Positions 1 to 6,452 are shown, counted from the stretch's first letter. The stretch is DNA of 8,177 nt from Candidatus Thorarchaeota archaeon (GCA_016840825.1 JAEORN010000088.1:1-8177), one strand, 5' to 3'. Numbers and translations: made by a program. Notes: generated from the letters alone by a model not told the origin.

Positions 1-1674
1 GCAATCTATATGGCATGTGTTGAGTCAAATCTAACAGATACGTTCGAAACCAATTATAATGGTACAATACCAATACAGGTCCTCAATCGCTCGACTTATA
101 CAGCACCTATAGTAAATGGATATCTTGTATTTGACATCGAGAACATCTTTGTGATACGGTCTGACTTGAAATTACTCATAGAATTGAAACACTCTGGCTC
201 CTCGGGTACCAATATAGATGGGGTCGTTTCGATCGGTGATGGATGGTTATGTGCTGTTGAAGGTGATGGATATTATTCTTCTGCGATGGGTGTTGTTACT
301 GACCTAGTGACCCAAGGTCTCAAAGTCGAACTTGCAAGCAAAGAAGTTCTAGGAGGGGATTCGATGGTGAATAGCATTCCTTTTGGAATTCCAACATCCA
401 CTGCAGGAAGATTCCAGTTCAAATATAATCAAAGCTTGATTGAACATGTGGGAACTATTGATAGAATTCTCTTTCCCGTATCAGGCTATGGGGATGTATG
501 CTTTGAGAACTTCTCAGTGTATCTAGTTGAAACGCCAATAAAAGGTGAATTGAGTCATACGGACATGGATAGTAATTATGGAGGACAGACACCAACACTG
601 GTTCTAAATCAAAACAACTACACTGTAAGAAATCTCGGGCATATGCTGGTTATCGATGTCAATGATCTATTCGTTTATTCAAATACCCAAGACCTATTGA
701 TCGAATTGCGATTTGATAGTTTGGTCAGCGGTCATGAATCTATATACTATAATGTAGTAGGAGCTGGGATGTACAGAGCATATGACTACACTATCTCTGG
801 TAACGACACAGCGAGTTACGATGTGTGCCTAGATTTTATTCATGACACACACTCAGTCACCTATACAGGAGCACCTCTTGTAAATGGTACGAGATACTAT
901 TGGCGTGTTAGAATATGTGATAGCATAGGTATCTGGAGTGATTGGGAAACTGGCGACTTCAAGTATGAAATACTGACCAGCTTACCAGCATGGTCTAATC
1001 TTGTTGAAACAGCGCAACCACTAGAGTTTGGAGAATCGATGACCATTTCAGTGGATGTTACTCACACGTCAGGGATAATGTCTGTTGATATCGAATATGA
1101 TGGATTAAACCACTCAATGACAAACTCTGGAGATACCTATTCCTATACGTGGACTCCAGACGCACCAATGATTATTTCGTATACGATTTTCATGGAATCG
1201 CAATCAGGTTCATGGAACTCGCTGAGTGATAGTGTAGAAGTCGTGGATACGACTCCACCTGAATGGATATCCTCTCCAACAGACAAGGTGCTATTCTATG
1301 GTGATGCTCTTTCGCTTCAATTTACTGCAACAGACCTATCAGGGATCGCCAACTGGACAATTAATGATACTGTCAATTTCGACATAACTAATGGACTATT
1401 GACGAATAAAACTACACTCTCTCCAGGAGGTTATTTCTTGAATGTAACCGTAACTGATAATGAAGGTAATAGCAGATCATCAACCTTCTATGTGGCCGTC
1501 TTGGAAGCACCAGATACAACTACTACAACTACTTCGATAACTAGTCCAACAGATACAACAGGGACAACTCCACCTACAGACATTGATCAGAACAATTTAG
1601 TGATCATCATAGGACTTGTCATTGTCATTGTAGTTCTCCTGATAATAATAGTTGTCCAACGTAAAAGAAGTTGA
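1..1674 (+). CDS. Large cell-surface protein, C-terminal part (5' truncated): tandem repeat, FnIII-like and Ig-like modules, Thr-rich stalk, C-terminal membrane anchor
   Basis: The frame is open to the left edge (codons for A-I-Y precede the first ATG at 10) and no signal peptide follows that ATG, so the true start is almost certainly upstream. Counting from ATG 10, residues 15-59 and 189-233 are a diverged repeat aligning without gaps at a 174-residue offset (NY..., VLN, LLIEL). Residues about 250-318 look like a fibronectin type III module (PLVNGTRYYWRVR, then WSDWETGDF). Residues about 325-410 and 415-498 are beta-rich Ig-like modules; the second begins DTTPPEW. Residues 502-523 are a Thr/Pro-rich stalk with six Thr in a row, residues 529-549 a hydrophobic anchor, and the tail is RKRS. 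Many N-X-S/T sequons suggest heavy N-glycosylation. The architecture implies an extracellular protein held in the archaeal membrane by its C-terminus, for adhesion or cell-envelope structure. The ligand is unknown and no enzymatic motif is visible. Confidence is high for surface location, low for exact role. Confidence 0.85.
   Translation, partial: AIYMACVESNLTDTFETNYNGTIPIQVLNRSTYTAPIVNGYLVFDIENIFVIRSDLKLLIELKHSGSSGTNIDGVVSIGDGWLCAVEGDGYYSSAMGVVTDLVTQGLKVELASKEVLGGDSMVNSIPFGIPTSTAGRFQFKYNQSLIEHVGTIDRILFPVSGYGDVCFENFSVYLVETPIKGELSHTDMDSNYGGQTPTLVLNQNNYTVRNLGHMLVIDVNDLFVYSNTQDLLIELRFDSLVSGHESIYYNVVGAGMYRAYDYTISGNDTASYDVCLDFIHDTHSVTYTGAPLVNGTRYYWRVRICDSIGIWSDWETGDFKYEILTSLPAWSNLVETAQPLEFGESMTISVDVTHTSGIMSVDIEYDGLNHSMTNSGDTYSYTWTPDAPMIISYTIFMESQSGSWNSLSDSVEVVDTTPPEWISSPTDKVLFYGDALSLQFTATDLSGIANWTINDTVNFDITNGLLTNKTTLSPGGYFLNVTVTDNEGNSRSSTFYVAVLEAPDTTTTTTSITSPTDTTGTTPPTDIDQNNLVIIIGLVIVIVVLLIIIVVQRKRS
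52..186 (+). repeat. Protein-level repeat unit 1 of the surface protein
   Basis: Encodes residues 15-59 of the surface protein. It aligns without gaps to unit 2, 174 residues later: both begin NY, share VLN at the same place, have a following Y-T, and end LLIEL. The similarity is clear in protein but diverged in DNA, so the duplication is old. It probably marks the first strands of a repeated beta-sandwich domain. Confidence 0.7.
574..708 (+). repeat. Protein-level repeat unit 2 of the surface protein
   Basis: Encodes residues 189-233, matching unit 1 at a fixed 174-residue offset. After LLIEL the two copies stop resembling each other. Copy 1 continues through about 115 more beta-rich residues, whereas copy 2 passes within about 20 residues into the FnIII-like module. 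The second copy may therefore be shortened or recombined. Confidence 0.65.
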
Positions 1675-1682
1675 TACGTCTT

Positions 1683-1712
1683 AGTAAGCGCATTATGATA
1701 TATGCGCTTACT
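1683..1712. terminator. Perfect 11-bp hairpin between convergent genes, possible bidirectional terminator
   Basis: The left arm AGTAAGCGCAT (1683-1693) is exactly complementary to the right arm ATGCGCTTACT (1702-1712), with an 8-nt AT-rich loop. On the + strand it begins 8 bp after the stop of the surface-protein gene and is followed by a pyrimidine-rich stretch ending TCTCTTTT (1715-1722). It lies 45 bp past the stop of the membrane-protein gene read from the other strand. Archaeal termination usually depends on T-tracts more than hairpins, so the terminator role is inference. The dyad itself is certain. Confidence 0.55.
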
Positions 1713-1757
1713 GTTCTCTTTTGAGATAGGATAAGCTGAATGAATACCTATTGAAAG

Positions 1758-4040
1758 TTACCCAGCAACCGAAGGGAGGACCATTGAGATAGATACCTGC
1801 ACTCTATCAACATCTGTTTGAAGTTGACCAGTCGCAAGCGTTCCATTCATCTGTCTTACAATAAGCCTTGCTACCTGAAAACCTAGAGTGCTCTCAATAT
1901 AGCCAATAGGGCTTTGCCCAATCTTACGGGAGATATCATCAGGAGTTATCAGCTGATAAGGAATTTCGATTGTAACGTTCCAGAAATCAGTACCTTTAAC
2001 GGATTCAGTTTGAATCTTTACGGTCATCTCTCTTCGATATGTCGGAATTTCAAGAGCCACATATAGTAGATTGAGGATTGCTCCAAATAGTAGTTCATTA
2101 GCCATGACATACGCTCGATTCTCTGCTGGTTTAAATCGGATGAGAGTATCAGGTCTTCTTGGACTGTGGGTGACGACATCGAGAGCATTGACGACAGTTG
2201 TGATCAGATTTGTTGGCAACACCGGTCTATCTGCCCAATTATCACTCTCATTCATTAACCTGACATTCTCGATTAGCTGCTCTGTTAGAGATACTGCTGT
2301 TCGAGCATCTGAAATCAATCGTTCTATTTCTTCTGGAGATTGATTTTTGTTTGACAATAGTTCAAGTGTTGTAAGAGTCATTTGATTGTAGTTAGTGATA
2401 TCATGCATCAGTAAATCAGCATAGAGTCTTGCACGTGTGTGGGACACCTTAACATCTCTTGACGCATTAATATAAAGAACGACCAAGATGGAGGGTCCAA
2501 TCAACAGAGATGCAAAGAGAAGAATTTCAGAAACCCACCATCCAGGAGTGAAGTAGCTGTAGAAACTCTTCAAAGTCGCAGGTACTATCCAAAATGCCAA
2601 GAATCCAACAACATACATCTCAAATGAAGCTCTTCCTTTACTAGTACTAGCAAGGAGAAGGAGAAGATATGCAAGAGATAGGAAAACCAGATAATTACAG
2701 ACAAGAAGGAAAGCATCTCCAACGATATTAATCTGCAACACAGGAAAAACTCTAATCACAACTTGATTGGTGACTTCTCCGATAGTGATAGCTAGTGCAA
2801 ATGCTAGTGATTGAAGAAATAACCCTAGTAGATTTGGAGAACTGAGCTCTTCTTCCTCTTTAGGTTCAGTAATTATTTTGTGAATTCGTATTACTATTAG
2901 GATTGTTAGCAAGCCACCAACGAAATATGGTATGGTGGGTTCTCCACCAACTATAGTCCCGAAGATCAGTATTGATAAAAGAGCAGTAAGCACGACACTC
3001 GACCACACACAAAACAAGAGAACCAAGTTCGCGTGGATTCTAGATGGTTTTAACCTAGAGTATGCGAAAAGCAAGACAGCCATAATAGCTGAAAGTGTTC
3101 CCGCACCAATGTGGATAATAGCGAAAGCCAAGAAGTTCCCAGACTCTACAGGAAATGTGAGTTCTAATGATTCAATTATTGTCGTTATGAGTAGTGGTAG
3201 ATATGTAGCTAGACTCAGTGAAATTAATAGAAGATAACGAGTGAGTGTCTTGTAGGACAATTCCTTCAAATAGGGCATTACAAAGGCTGCACTAAATAGA
3301 AAGAGTGAGGCGATGATCAGGTTCTCTGCAAAAATCCACAGCAGGTTGTCATTTAGATAGGCATTCATAATCACCAAGGATGATAATGCGATGAGAAAGG
3401 AAGCACTACCGAAATATCCACGATTGATTTGTATTTTATCATCTCGTCCTCTGATTATGAATGGAAGAAAAACAAATAGAGCTGCAGATATTGAGCCAAG
3501 AATAATGCTATAGACACCATCAACAGGGACTAGTAGAACATATAATACTGTATAGTAAGCCACACTATAGATAATCAATGGAATTGAGAAGAAAAGAAGA
3601 ATCATGAACCACACAGTACTTTTCTTTCGAAACTCAAAGGGAATGTATTGAAAAATAGCTCCAAGAAGAAATAGAACACCGAGTAGACATAACTCCAGGA
3701 GAATCATGATTAGATTTACAGGTTCAACCACTGTTGCTTCCTGACTCGCTCGCAGGAACATAATTGCGTGATCAATTTGAGTGAAAATGAAGAATAGGAA
3801 TGCATCTAAGAAAAGAATCCTAGGAATCGAAGCATCTCGCTCTACATTTTTGAGTAGAACTGCCGTTGGAATTGCTGCCCAATATACGAGAATTGAATGA
3901 ACACCAAGCCGCGTAGCAGATGATAATGAGATAATCTGTGCACCACTTAGAGCAAGAAAGGTTGAAATTATCGCCAGAGGAACCAAAAGGATTACCTTGA
4001 ACAAGTCCTTTCTATTTCCAACTAGCATTCTCAATCCCAC
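1758..4040 (-). CDS. Polytopic membrane sensor with histidine-kinase-like, degenerate ATPase core (probable pseudokinase)
   Basis: A 760-residue protein. Residues about 12-525 hold roughly 16 hydrophobic segments (e.g. 143-171, 232-256, 337-362, 440-463, 503-524) with no recognised sensor motif. The cytoplasmic part starts near 527 with a dimerisation/phosphoacceptor-like helix, LLMHDITNYNQ at 543-553, whose His546 fits the archaeal HDIxNxNQ H-box; a second helix covers about 568-596. The ATPase-like region (about 605-757) is degenerate. In the N-box, NLLYVALE (657-664), the usual magnesium-binding Asn is Val661. In the G1 box, where DNGPGI is expected, residues 693-698 read IPYQLI although the flanks align. 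Only part of the G2 box survives (STLGFQVARLIV, 717-728). I infer that it senses a membrane or envelope signal but is unlikely to phosphorylate itself in the usual way; it may work as a heterodimer partner or scaffold. The start is GTG at 4040; ATG at 4028 is an equally possible start four codons on. No response regulator is adjacent. Confidence 0.85.
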   Translation of the reverse strand: MGLRMLVGNRKDLFKVILLVPLAIISTFLALSGAQIISLSSATRLGVHSILVYWAAIPTAVLLKNVERDASIPRILFLDAFLFFIFTQIDHAIMFLRASQEATVVEPVNLIMILLELCLLGVLFLLGAIFQYIPFEFRKKSTVWFMILLFFSIPLIIYSVAYYTVLYVLLVPVDGVYSIILGSISAALFVFLPFIIRGRDDKIQINRGYFGSASFLIALSSLVIMNAYLNDNLLWIFAENLIIASLFLFSAAFVMPYLKELSYKTLTRYLLLISLSLATYLPLLITTIIESLELTFPVESGNFLAFAIIHIGAGTLSAIMAVLLFAYSRLKPSRIHANLVLLFCVWSSVVLTALLSILIFGTIVGGEPTIPYFVGGLLTILIVIRIHKIITEPKEEEELSSPNLLGLFLQSLAFALAITIGEVTNQVVIRVFPVLQINIVGDAFLLVCNYLVFLSLAYLLLLLASTSKGRASFEMYVVGFLAFWIVPATLKSFYSYFTPGWWVSEILLFASLLIGPSILVVLYINASRDVKVSHTRARLYADLLMHDITNYNQMTLTTLELLSNKNQSPEEIERLISDARTAVSLTEQLIENVRLMNESDNWADRPVLPTNLITTVVNALDVVTHSPRRPDTLIRFKPAENRAYVMANELLFGAILNLLYVALEIPTYRREMTVKIQTESVKGTDFWNVTIEIPYQLITPDDISRKIGQSPIGYIESTLGFQVARLIVRQMNGTLATGQLQTDVDRVQVSISMVLPSVAG

Positions 4041-4113
4041 AATTCGGTTCGCAGACTTAGATAAAAGGAAATCTTAGATGTGATGAAAACCTAGTGTCAA
4101 TATCTCCTAGTTT

Positions 4114-4123
4114 CTTTATATAT
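4114..4123 (-). promoter_or_regulatory. TATA-like box upstream of the membrane sensor gene
   Basis: The minus strand reads ATATATAAAG here. Its centre is about 80 bp upstream of the GTG start, predicting a transcript start near 4093 and a leader of about 50-65 nt. A weaker candidate, TTTTATCT at 4066-4059, would give a nearly leaderless transcript. No strong Shine-Dalgarno sequence precedes either possible start codon. Confidence 0.4.
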
Positions 4124-4141
4124 CGCGATTATTTCAATTGA

Positions 4142-4166
4142 CATACTAGAATTTCATCTTAGTATG
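4142..4166. promoter_or_regulatory. 7-bp inverted repeat upstream of the sensor TATA box
   Basis: CATACTA (4142-4148) and TAGTATG (4160-4166) form a perfect 7-bp dyad with an 11-nt spacer. It lies just upstream of the TATA-like box of the sensor gene and downstream of the stop of the Cys-rich orphan. It could be a regulator or activator site, or a hairpin in the 3' end of the orphan's transcript. No T-tract follows it on the minus strand, so an operator is slightly favoured. Confidence 0.3.
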
Positions 4167-4181
4167 AAGTAAATGTTTCAG

Positions 4182-4197
4182 CGCAATATTTAATGCG
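4182..4197. promoter_or_regulatory. Imperfect 16-bp palindrome after the orphan gene
   Basis: CGCAATATTTAATGCG is a palindrome with one mismatched pair (A4186 with A4193). It lies 12 bp beyond the stop of the orphan gene. It may be a 3'-end structure of that gene or a dimeric regulator site; the sequence does not decide. Confidence 0.25.
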
Positions 4198-4208
4198 GCA
4201 TACAAGAA

Positions 4209-4628
4209 CTATCTGACAAGTGTGTTCTTGGATTGAAATGAATCGAGAACGCCATAAAGACACTCATTGCATATGATTGAATGATTGGTAACTAAGCCAC
4301 CAGTCAGCAGTTCCACTGCATCAATCAAATCCACAGGGCTAACCAAATTATGTTGAATCCGAATCTCAGAGTTCTTTGAGATACAGAAGAGACGATTATG
4401 CATTCTATCGATCCTCAGCAGTTGAAAGCAAACATTTGAAACTCCAGAATCCTCTATATCATGTCTAATGGAATCCAAGTCAAGTAATTCAGGTTCTAAT
4501 GGAATGAACTCAACATCAGTAATCTGATCATCATTCAAGCAGAGTTGTTCACTACCTTCTTCCTTGAAACATGGACACCCATGAATGATGTCTTTCAATG
4601 AATCGGACTTTTTTCCTTTGCCCACCAT
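4209..4628 (-). CDS. Uncharacterised small Cys-containing protein
   Basis: I do not recognise this family. From ATG 4628 the protein has 139 residues. Near its N-terminus is an H-G-C-P-C motif followed by another Cys about ten residues on, and near its C-terminus a CNEC pair (CxxC), seven Cys in all. That could bind a metal or be redox-active, but the sequence does not prove it. There is no signal peptide or membrane segment, so it is probably cytoplasmic. The middle is mixed alpha/beta in appearance. The start at 4628 is chosen because GGAGGT (4644-4639) lies 10 nt upstream; the frame also continues to a GTG at 4679 (156 residues), which has no such site. It is divergent from the TrmB-MEDS regulator across a short promoter region, which suggests shared control. 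Codon use looks ordinary and nothing competes on the other strand, so the gene is probably real. Confidence 0.6.
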   Translation of the reverse strand: MVGKGKKSDSLKDIIHGCPCFKEEGSEQLCLNDDQITDVEFIPLEPELLDLDSIRHDIEDSGVSNVCFQLLRIDRMHNRLFCISKNSEIRIQHNLVSPVDLIDAVELLTGGLVTNHSIICNECLYGVLDSFQSKNTLVR

Positions 4629-4638
4629 AAGAAAAGAT

Positions 4639-4644
4639 ACCTCC
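4639..4644 (-). promoter_or_regulatory. Shine-Dalgarno site that decides the orphan gene's start
   Basis: The minus strand reads GGAGGT, a six-base match to the anti-Shine-Dalgarno sequence, 10 nt before ATG 4628. The alternative GTG at 4679 has nothing comparable, so the shorter protein is preferred. Confidence 0.5.
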
Positions 4645-4719
4645 AAAATTATGTCAGGTTCTTCAGTAATAAACTCCACAAGGATAGCATCTCAACTCTC
4701 CGTCTAAGCTCCAATAACC

Positions 4720-4728
4720 ATTTATAAC
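4720..4728. promoter_or_regulatory. Near-symmetric TATA box possibly shared by divergent promoters
   Basis: The + strand reads TTTATAAC (4721-4728) and the - strand reads TTATAAAT (4727-4720), so the site can be read in both directions. Rightward it predicts a transcript start near 4750, about 22 nt before the TrmB-MEDS GTG. Leftward it predicts a start near 4698, upstream of both candidate starts of the orphan. It is the only clear TATA-like element in the gap. Confidence 0.45.
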
Positions 4729-4729
4729 T

Positions 4730-4742
4730 CAATTAACAATTG
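4730..4742. promoter_or_regulatory. Dyad in the divergent promoter, candidate operator
   Basis: CAATT-AAC-AATTG is a perfect 5-bp inverted repeat with a 3-nt spacer, placed between the TATA-like box and the predicted rightward transcript start. TrmB-family proteins often regulate neighbouring promoters by binding near the TATA box, so autoregulation is plausible. The arms are short and AT-rich, so chance is a real alternative. Confidence 0.3.
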
Positions 4743-4771
4743 TATCTTACAAGGTTAGTTAGGGAAATACA

Positions 4772-6184
4772 GTGTCGAATCTTGATGATAGTGTTATATT
4801 ACTATCAGAGTTTGGATTAACACCATATGAAGCGAAAGTATTCCTAGTAGCTCTCAAGCTAGGTTTCTCTTCAGCAAGCAGGATTAGTAAGGAATCCGAA
4901 ATACGAAGAGAAGAAGTATATCGTACACTTCCCAAACTTGAGAAGGCTGGCCTAGTTGAGAGAGTTTTGGGAAGGCCAGTGAAATTTAGGGCTATCCCTA
5001 TTGATGAGGCAGTCAGTTTACTATTAAAGAGAAAAGAAGAAGCTGCCATTAAAGAACTACAAGAGCTGTCTGGGAAAAAGGACCAGCTCATCACATTATT
5101 CAAATCACTCACACCCAAGCATCAATCAAAGGATGATAAAGCGCAATTCGTGTTAGTAACTGAGAAGGATACTATAGCAATTCGTATGGAATCGCTAATT
5201 GATAGCGCAACCAGTCGAATTGACATTGCAGATTCAACAGCCAATATTGCGAGATTCCTCTTGAACTATGAAGAAAATATCAGGAATGCGTTAGCACGAA
5301 AGGTGAGAGTGAGAATCATCACTGAATATCCGGACGAAGAGGAAGCTCTTCAACGAATAATAATCAATAACCTCCCAAAAGATGAAGTACGACTCAGATA
5401 CTTGGATGATATTCCCAGTCGGTATGTTCTTTTTGATGGTACAGATGTAATGCTTTCTACATCTGCACAGGGTTCTCTTGATGAGAGTAGGACTCTGTGG
5501 ACTCAAGATACCAATCTTGTATCTCTCATCAGAAGGGATTTTGATGAGCAATTCAGTAAATCGATCGACTGGTACACATACATCTCAACTCCTATTGAGA
5601 ACATTTTGAGATCGCTTAAGCATATCAAGCCAAGAGACCATGTAATTCTATTCTACGACACTCCACGATTGAAACAGGAGATCCTTTTTAGCTATATCAA
5701 ACAAGGGCTAGAAAGAGGGGAATCTGCAAAGTACATATGTAGTGAAGAAACGACCTCGGAGATTGCAGATGGGATGAGAGAGTTTGGCATCGATGTTGAT
5801 GCCTTCCAAAAATCAGGGGCACTTGAGATTCTACAGTATGACGAGTTCTATATCAAAGATGGAAAATTCGATGTTCAAGAGGTTATGGATAGCTGGCAGG
5901 AGTTCTATAACCAATCTAGAGCTGCAGGTTTCAAGGGTCTTAGAGTAACTGGTGAGATGTCTTGCTTCATTAATAACAATCTTACAGAGGAGCTGTTGGA
6001 ATACGAGAAAGCACTTCATAGCGTCCTCGATATTCCAATCTCCGCAATTTGTGCTTACAGCTCTTGGTCCATTGAGAATCTCGAGAATCCAGTGAACATA
6101 TATTCAGAGCTCGTAAAAGCACACGGAAAGGTACTCTACGCTGATGAGGCGAGCTCGGCAGGGTACCTTGAGGTTCGAAAATGA
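4772..6184 (+). CDS. TrmB-family transcriptional regulator with C-terminal MEDS sensory domain
   Basis: A 470-residue cytoplasmic protein with three parts. Residues about 8-75 are a TrmB-type winged helix (SEFGLTPYEAKVFLVALK, then ISKESEIRREEVYRTLPKL and the wing GRPVKFRAIP), followed by a helical linker (about 78-112). Residues about 125-268 are the PLD-like effector module common in TrmB proteins; where phospholipase D has HxKxxxxD, this has Pro215, Arg217 and Asp222, so it is not catalytic. Residues about 285-466 match the MEDS domain (HVILFYD at 290-296, GLRVTGEMS at 389-397, ICAYSSW at 426-432, HGKVLY at 451-456). MEDS, known from the DcmR regulator and from methanogen and methylotroph signalling proteins, is predicted to sense small hydrocarbon-derived molecules. 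I infer a one-component regulator that binds DNA in response to a small ligand. The GTG start gives the normal TrmB N-terminus; AGGG at 4761-4764 is a weak ribosome site. Targets are unknown; the divergent promoter next door is the first candidate. Confidence 0.88.
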   Translation: MSNLDDSVILLSEFGLTPYEAKVFLVALKLGFSSASRISKESEIRREEVYRTLPKLEKAGLVERVLGRPVKFRAIPIDEAVSLLLKRKEEAAIKELQELSGKKDQLITLFKSLTPKHQSKDDKAQFVLVTEKDTIAIRMESLIDSATSRIDIADSTANIARFLLNYEENIRNALARKVRVRIITEYPDEEEALQRIIINNLPKDEVRLRYLDDIPSRYVLFDGTDVMLSTSAQGSLDESRTLWTQDTNLVSLIRRDFDEQFSKSIDWYTYISTPIENILRSLKHIKPRDHVILFYDTPRLKQEILFSYIKQGLERGESAKYICSEETTSEIADGMREFGIDVDAFQKSGALEILQYDEFYIKDGKFDVQEVMDSWQEFYNQSRAAGFKGLRVTGEMSCFINNNLTEELLEYEKALHSVLDIPISAICAYSSWSIENLENPVNIYSELVKAHGKVLYADEASSAGYLEVRK

Positions 6185-6196
6185 GGATCTACAACT

Positions 6197-6442
6197 CTAT
6201 GCAGGAATGTATATCCACTGACGCATATCCAAAAGACATGGGATTCTTCGAATTAGTTGCTTCTTCAATAGTCTTCTTAGAGCATATCGAACAGTTCGGG
6301 GGGCGAATGGTACTTCATCGAGCAACTGCTTTGGTGTAACACCGTTTGCTCCGCGTTCACGTAGAATAGCTAAGACACGTTTCTGGCTTTTAGTGAGCCG
6401 ATGATTTCTGAGTTCAATCTCTAACTCCTTATCACTCATCAT
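6197..6442 (-). CDS. Small winged-helix DNA-binding protein
   Basis: An 81-residue, basic protein built as a single winged helix-turn-helix: helix 1 TKSQKRVLAILRERG, helix 2 TPKQLLDEV, recognition helix PRTVRYALRRLLKKQLI, then a wing ending in W-I-Y-I-P-A. It resembles MarR/ArsR-like small archaeal regulators in layout, but I cannot assign a named family or ligand. No effector domain is present, so it probably acts as a dimer or as a partner of other regulators. It converges on the TrmB-MEDS gene with only 12 bp between stops. The frame extends to a GTG at 6451, but that codon overlaps GGTGAT (6452-6447), a good Shine-Dalgarno match, so the start is more likely ATG 6442 or the next ATG at 6439. 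Confidence 0.7.
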   Translation of the reverse strand: MMSDKELEIELRNHRLTKSQKRVLAILRERGANGVTPKQLLDEVPFAPRTVRYALRRLLKKQLIRRIPCLLDMRQWIYIPA

Positions 6443-6446
6443 AATA

Positions 6447-6452
6447 ATCACC
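6447..6452 (-). promoter_or_regulatory. Shine-Dalgarno site that decides the winged-helix start
   Basis: GGTGAT on the minus strand matches part of the standard AGGAGGTGAT ribosome-binding sequence, 4 nt before ATG 6442 and 7 nt before ATG 6439. It overlaps the upstream in-frame GTG at 6451, which argues against that GTG being used. Confidence 0.5.

Noticed and set aside
1513..1578. Thr-rich DNA stretch as a microsatellite or CRISPR-like repeat
   Set aside because: It is in frame and encodes the Thr/Pro stalk before the membrane anchor; the ACA/ACT codons vary and there are no repeat-spacer units.
2071..2343. Open + strand frame of 90 codons
   Set aside because: It lies wholly inside the kinase-like part of the minus-strand membrane protein, whose motifs are recognisable; the + frame has no family-like features.
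2932..3237. Open + strand frame of 101 codons
   Set aside because: Antisense to transmembrane segments of the sensor gene; no independent ribosome site or domain.
4759..5118. Open - strand frame of 119 codons
   Set aside because: Antisense to the conserved TrmB winged helix; its Ser/Leu-rich composition is typical of an antisense shadow.
5410..5440. Possible active phospholipase D motif in the TrmB-MEDS protein
   Set aside because: The HxKxxxxD positions read Pro215, Arg217 and Asp222, so the catalytic His and Lys are absent; it fits the non-catalytic TrmB effector fold.
5291..5551. Open - strand frame of 86 codons
   Set aside because: Antisense to the PLD-like module of the TrmB-MEDS gene; no recognisable protein features.
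5831..6019. Open - strand frame of 62 codons
   Set aside because: Antisense to the MEDS domain; no support beyond being open.
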